Of a stretch of 6,699 bases of DNA, positions 6,265 through 6,699 are shown in pieces. Position numbers and translations under genes: made by a program. Origin of the DNA: JACCQS01 sp050999295. Its GTDB lineage: Bacteria; Actinomycetota; Actinomycetes; Mycobacteriales; Geodermatophilaceae. Below the pieces are notes generated by a model. It was given only the letters and a program-made list of their open reading frames with translations. It had not been told where the DNA came from and made no database searches. The first letter of the stretch is position 1; each line of letters begins with the position of its first letter. The stretch is taken from NCBI GenBank assembly GCA_050999295.1, contig JBPCPI010000001.1, positions 1 to 6,699 of the forward strand, read 5' to 3'.

Positions 6265-6338
6265 CACCTTTGCCTACCGCAGGCGACGACTCGCAGTACG
6301 GTGCTTCGGCGGGTCGGCGCACTGGGTAGGCAAAGCGG
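6265..6338. repeat. 74-bp structured inverted-repeat element, right copy
   Basis: The left arm CACCTTTGCCTACC (6265-6278) is identical to that of the other copy. The right arm GGTAGGCAAAGCGG (6325-6338) matches at 12 of 14 positions. The core is again exactly 46 bp, with 24 of 46 positions identical in an ungapped alignment, mostly ACTCGC and GCT.CGGCG.G. The inner stem is largely kept: CTCGCAG (6290-6296) with CGGCGGG (6307-6313) gives six pairs, one of them a U-G, and one mismatch. It lies 35 bp after the nuclease gene and about 95 bp before the candidate cold-shock -10 box. Confidence 0.82.
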
Positions 6339-6411
6339 TCATGGGACGGCGGATCCTGGTGCCCAGCGCGGACCGAATCGGGCACCACGGAAAATTCCTG
6401 AGTGCGACCTG

Positions 6412-6439
6412 TGGTCAACAGGCCTAGGTCCGGTAGCGT
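6412..6439 (+). promoter_or_regulatory. Candidate cold-shock gene promoter
   Basis: TGGTCA (6412-6417, 4 of 6 matches to TTGACA) and TAGCGT (6434-6439, a TANNNT box) are 16 bp apart, giving a start near 6446 and a leader of about 100 nt. TTGTCA at 6439-6444 is a better -35 hexamer but has no -10 box at the right distance. Confidence 0.4.
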
Positions 6440-6491
6440 TGTCAATTGGTCGTCGTTCCTCGTTCGTGTTCGCGAGCGCAAGAGCAAGACC

Positions 6492-6516
6492 CCCGCTTCC
6501 CACAGGGGCAGGCGGG
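6492..6516 (+). other. Hairpin in the cold-shock mRNA leader
   Basis: CCCGC (6492-6496) pairs with GCGGG (6512-6516), extended by a T-G pair. After an internal CA bulge, TCCC (6498-6501) pairs with GGGG (6505-6508) around an ACA loop. GCGAG (6472-6476) and CTCGC (6518-6522) could form an outer stem. The fold ends 16 nt before the GGGAG ribosome site. Long structured leaders are common on cold-shock mRNAs and can change fold with temperature; a role here is inferred. Confidence 0.45.
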
Positions 6517-6544
6517 CCTCGCAACAGAACGTGGGAGATATCAC

Positions 6545-6699
6545 GTGGCACAAGGCACAGTGAAGTGGTTCAACGCCGAGAAGGGCTTCGGCTTCATCGC
6601 CGTGGATGGTGGACAGGACGTTTTCGTTCACTACTCCGCAATCAGCATGGATGGCTACAAGAGCCTCGACGAGGGTCAGCGCGTCGAGTTCGAGGTCGT
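6545..6699 (+). CDS. Cold-shock domain protein (3' partial)
   Basis: The first 51 codons of a CspA-family single-domain nucleic-acid chaperone, cut by the window end; full members have about 67 residues. Both RNA-binding motifs are visible: RNP1 as KGFGFI (13-18) and RNP2 as VFVHY (26-30), after the typical opening GTVKWFNAEKGFG. These proteins bind single-stranded RNA and DNA and melt secondary structure. GTG at 6545 is preceded by GGGAG (6533-6537) with 7 nt spacing. The gene follows the repeat-flanked nuclease gene after a 315-bp gap and has its own candidate promoter and leader. From memory, a cold-shock gene also lies close downstream of the metM-type gene in Streptomyces, so it probably marks the conserved end of that neighbourhood. 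Confidence 0.95.
   Translation, partial: MAQGTVKWFNAEKGFGFIAVDGGQDVFVHYSAISMDGYKSLDEGQRVEFEV

Larger units (their letters stand above)
5193..6338 (+). mobile_element. Candidate repeat-bounded module carrying one nuclease-like gene
   Basis: Two 74-bp inverted-repeat units flank a single gene. The inner arms also form a perfect 17-bp inverted pair around it: GGTAGGCAAAGGTGGAT (5253-5269) and ATCCACCTTTGCCTACC (6262-6278). This resembles the way REP-type palindromes bracket their RAYT transposase genes. No target-site duplication is visible at the outer or inner boundaries and no recognisable transposase is present, so mobility is an inference from layout only. Confidence 0.35.

Noticed and set aside
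5193..6338. CRISPR array
   Set aside because: Only two units, about 1 kb apart, with inverted arms and a full gene between them; not a direct-repeat/spacer pattern.
5193..6338. Target-site duplication at the repeat boundaries
   Set aside because: Bases just outside 5193 and 6338, and outside 5253 and 6278, show no matching short direct repeat.
5063..6631. 522-codon open frame on the - strand
   Set aside because: It lies antisense to the nuclease gene, both repeats and the cold-shock start. Its Arg/Pro/Gly-rich composition is typical of shadow frames in GC-rich DNA, and the + strand gene has recognisable domains.
1..6699. tRNA or rRNA genes
   Set aside because: I saw no cloverleaf-like pattern with a T-loop GTTC/GATTC arm in proper spacing, and no rRNA motifs, on either strand.

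Overview
The window is GC-rich DNA with actinobacterial habits: GTG starts, TANNNT-type -10 boxes, an apparently leaderless gene, and codons ending mostly in G or C. I read it as a chromosomal segment of an Actinomycetota species. The family cannot be fixed from the sequence. It holds seven genes, two of them cut by the window edges.

Left third (1-2681): the 3' part of a protein that fuses an exported CocE/PepX-like hydrolase domain, one membrane helix and an ABC ATPase. It is translationally coupled (ATGA overlap) to a six-helix ABC-2 permease. Next comes a MarR-type regulator gene that looks leaderless. It is preceded by two related CCGG-centred palindromes set exactly 42 bp apart, which are probable operators. 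A hairpin that pairs fully only as + strand RNA closes this unit before a convergent gene.

Middle (2803-5157): a HAD-superfamily phosphatase gene on the - strand is divergent from a PLP enzyme of the threonine synthase family. The 234-bp gap between them carries a SAM-I riboswitch. The 3' strand of its P1 helix runs into the Shine-Dalgarno of the PLP enzyme, so SAM should block translation. Repression by SAM makes little sense for threonine synthesis. It fits the MetM role described in Streptomyces, where O-phosphohomoserine is converted to homocysteine with a thiocarboxylated sulfur-carrier protein (MetO). No MetO-like gene is visible here.

Right third (5158-6699): where metO would be expected by my memory of the Streptomyces gene order (metM, metO, cold-shock gene), there is a lone AbiEi-type winged-helix/DUF559 nuclease gene. 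Two 74-bp structured repeats bracket it. Each has about 14-bp terminal inverted arms around a 46-bp core whose internal hairpin is largely kept although the sequence has diverged. The layout resembles a repeat-plus-nuclease mobile or domesticated module. The window ends in a cold-shock protein gene with a long structured 5' leader.

The only stretch over 300 bases without a gene is 6230-6544. It holds the right-hand repeat, a candidate cold-shock promoter and a leader hairpin.
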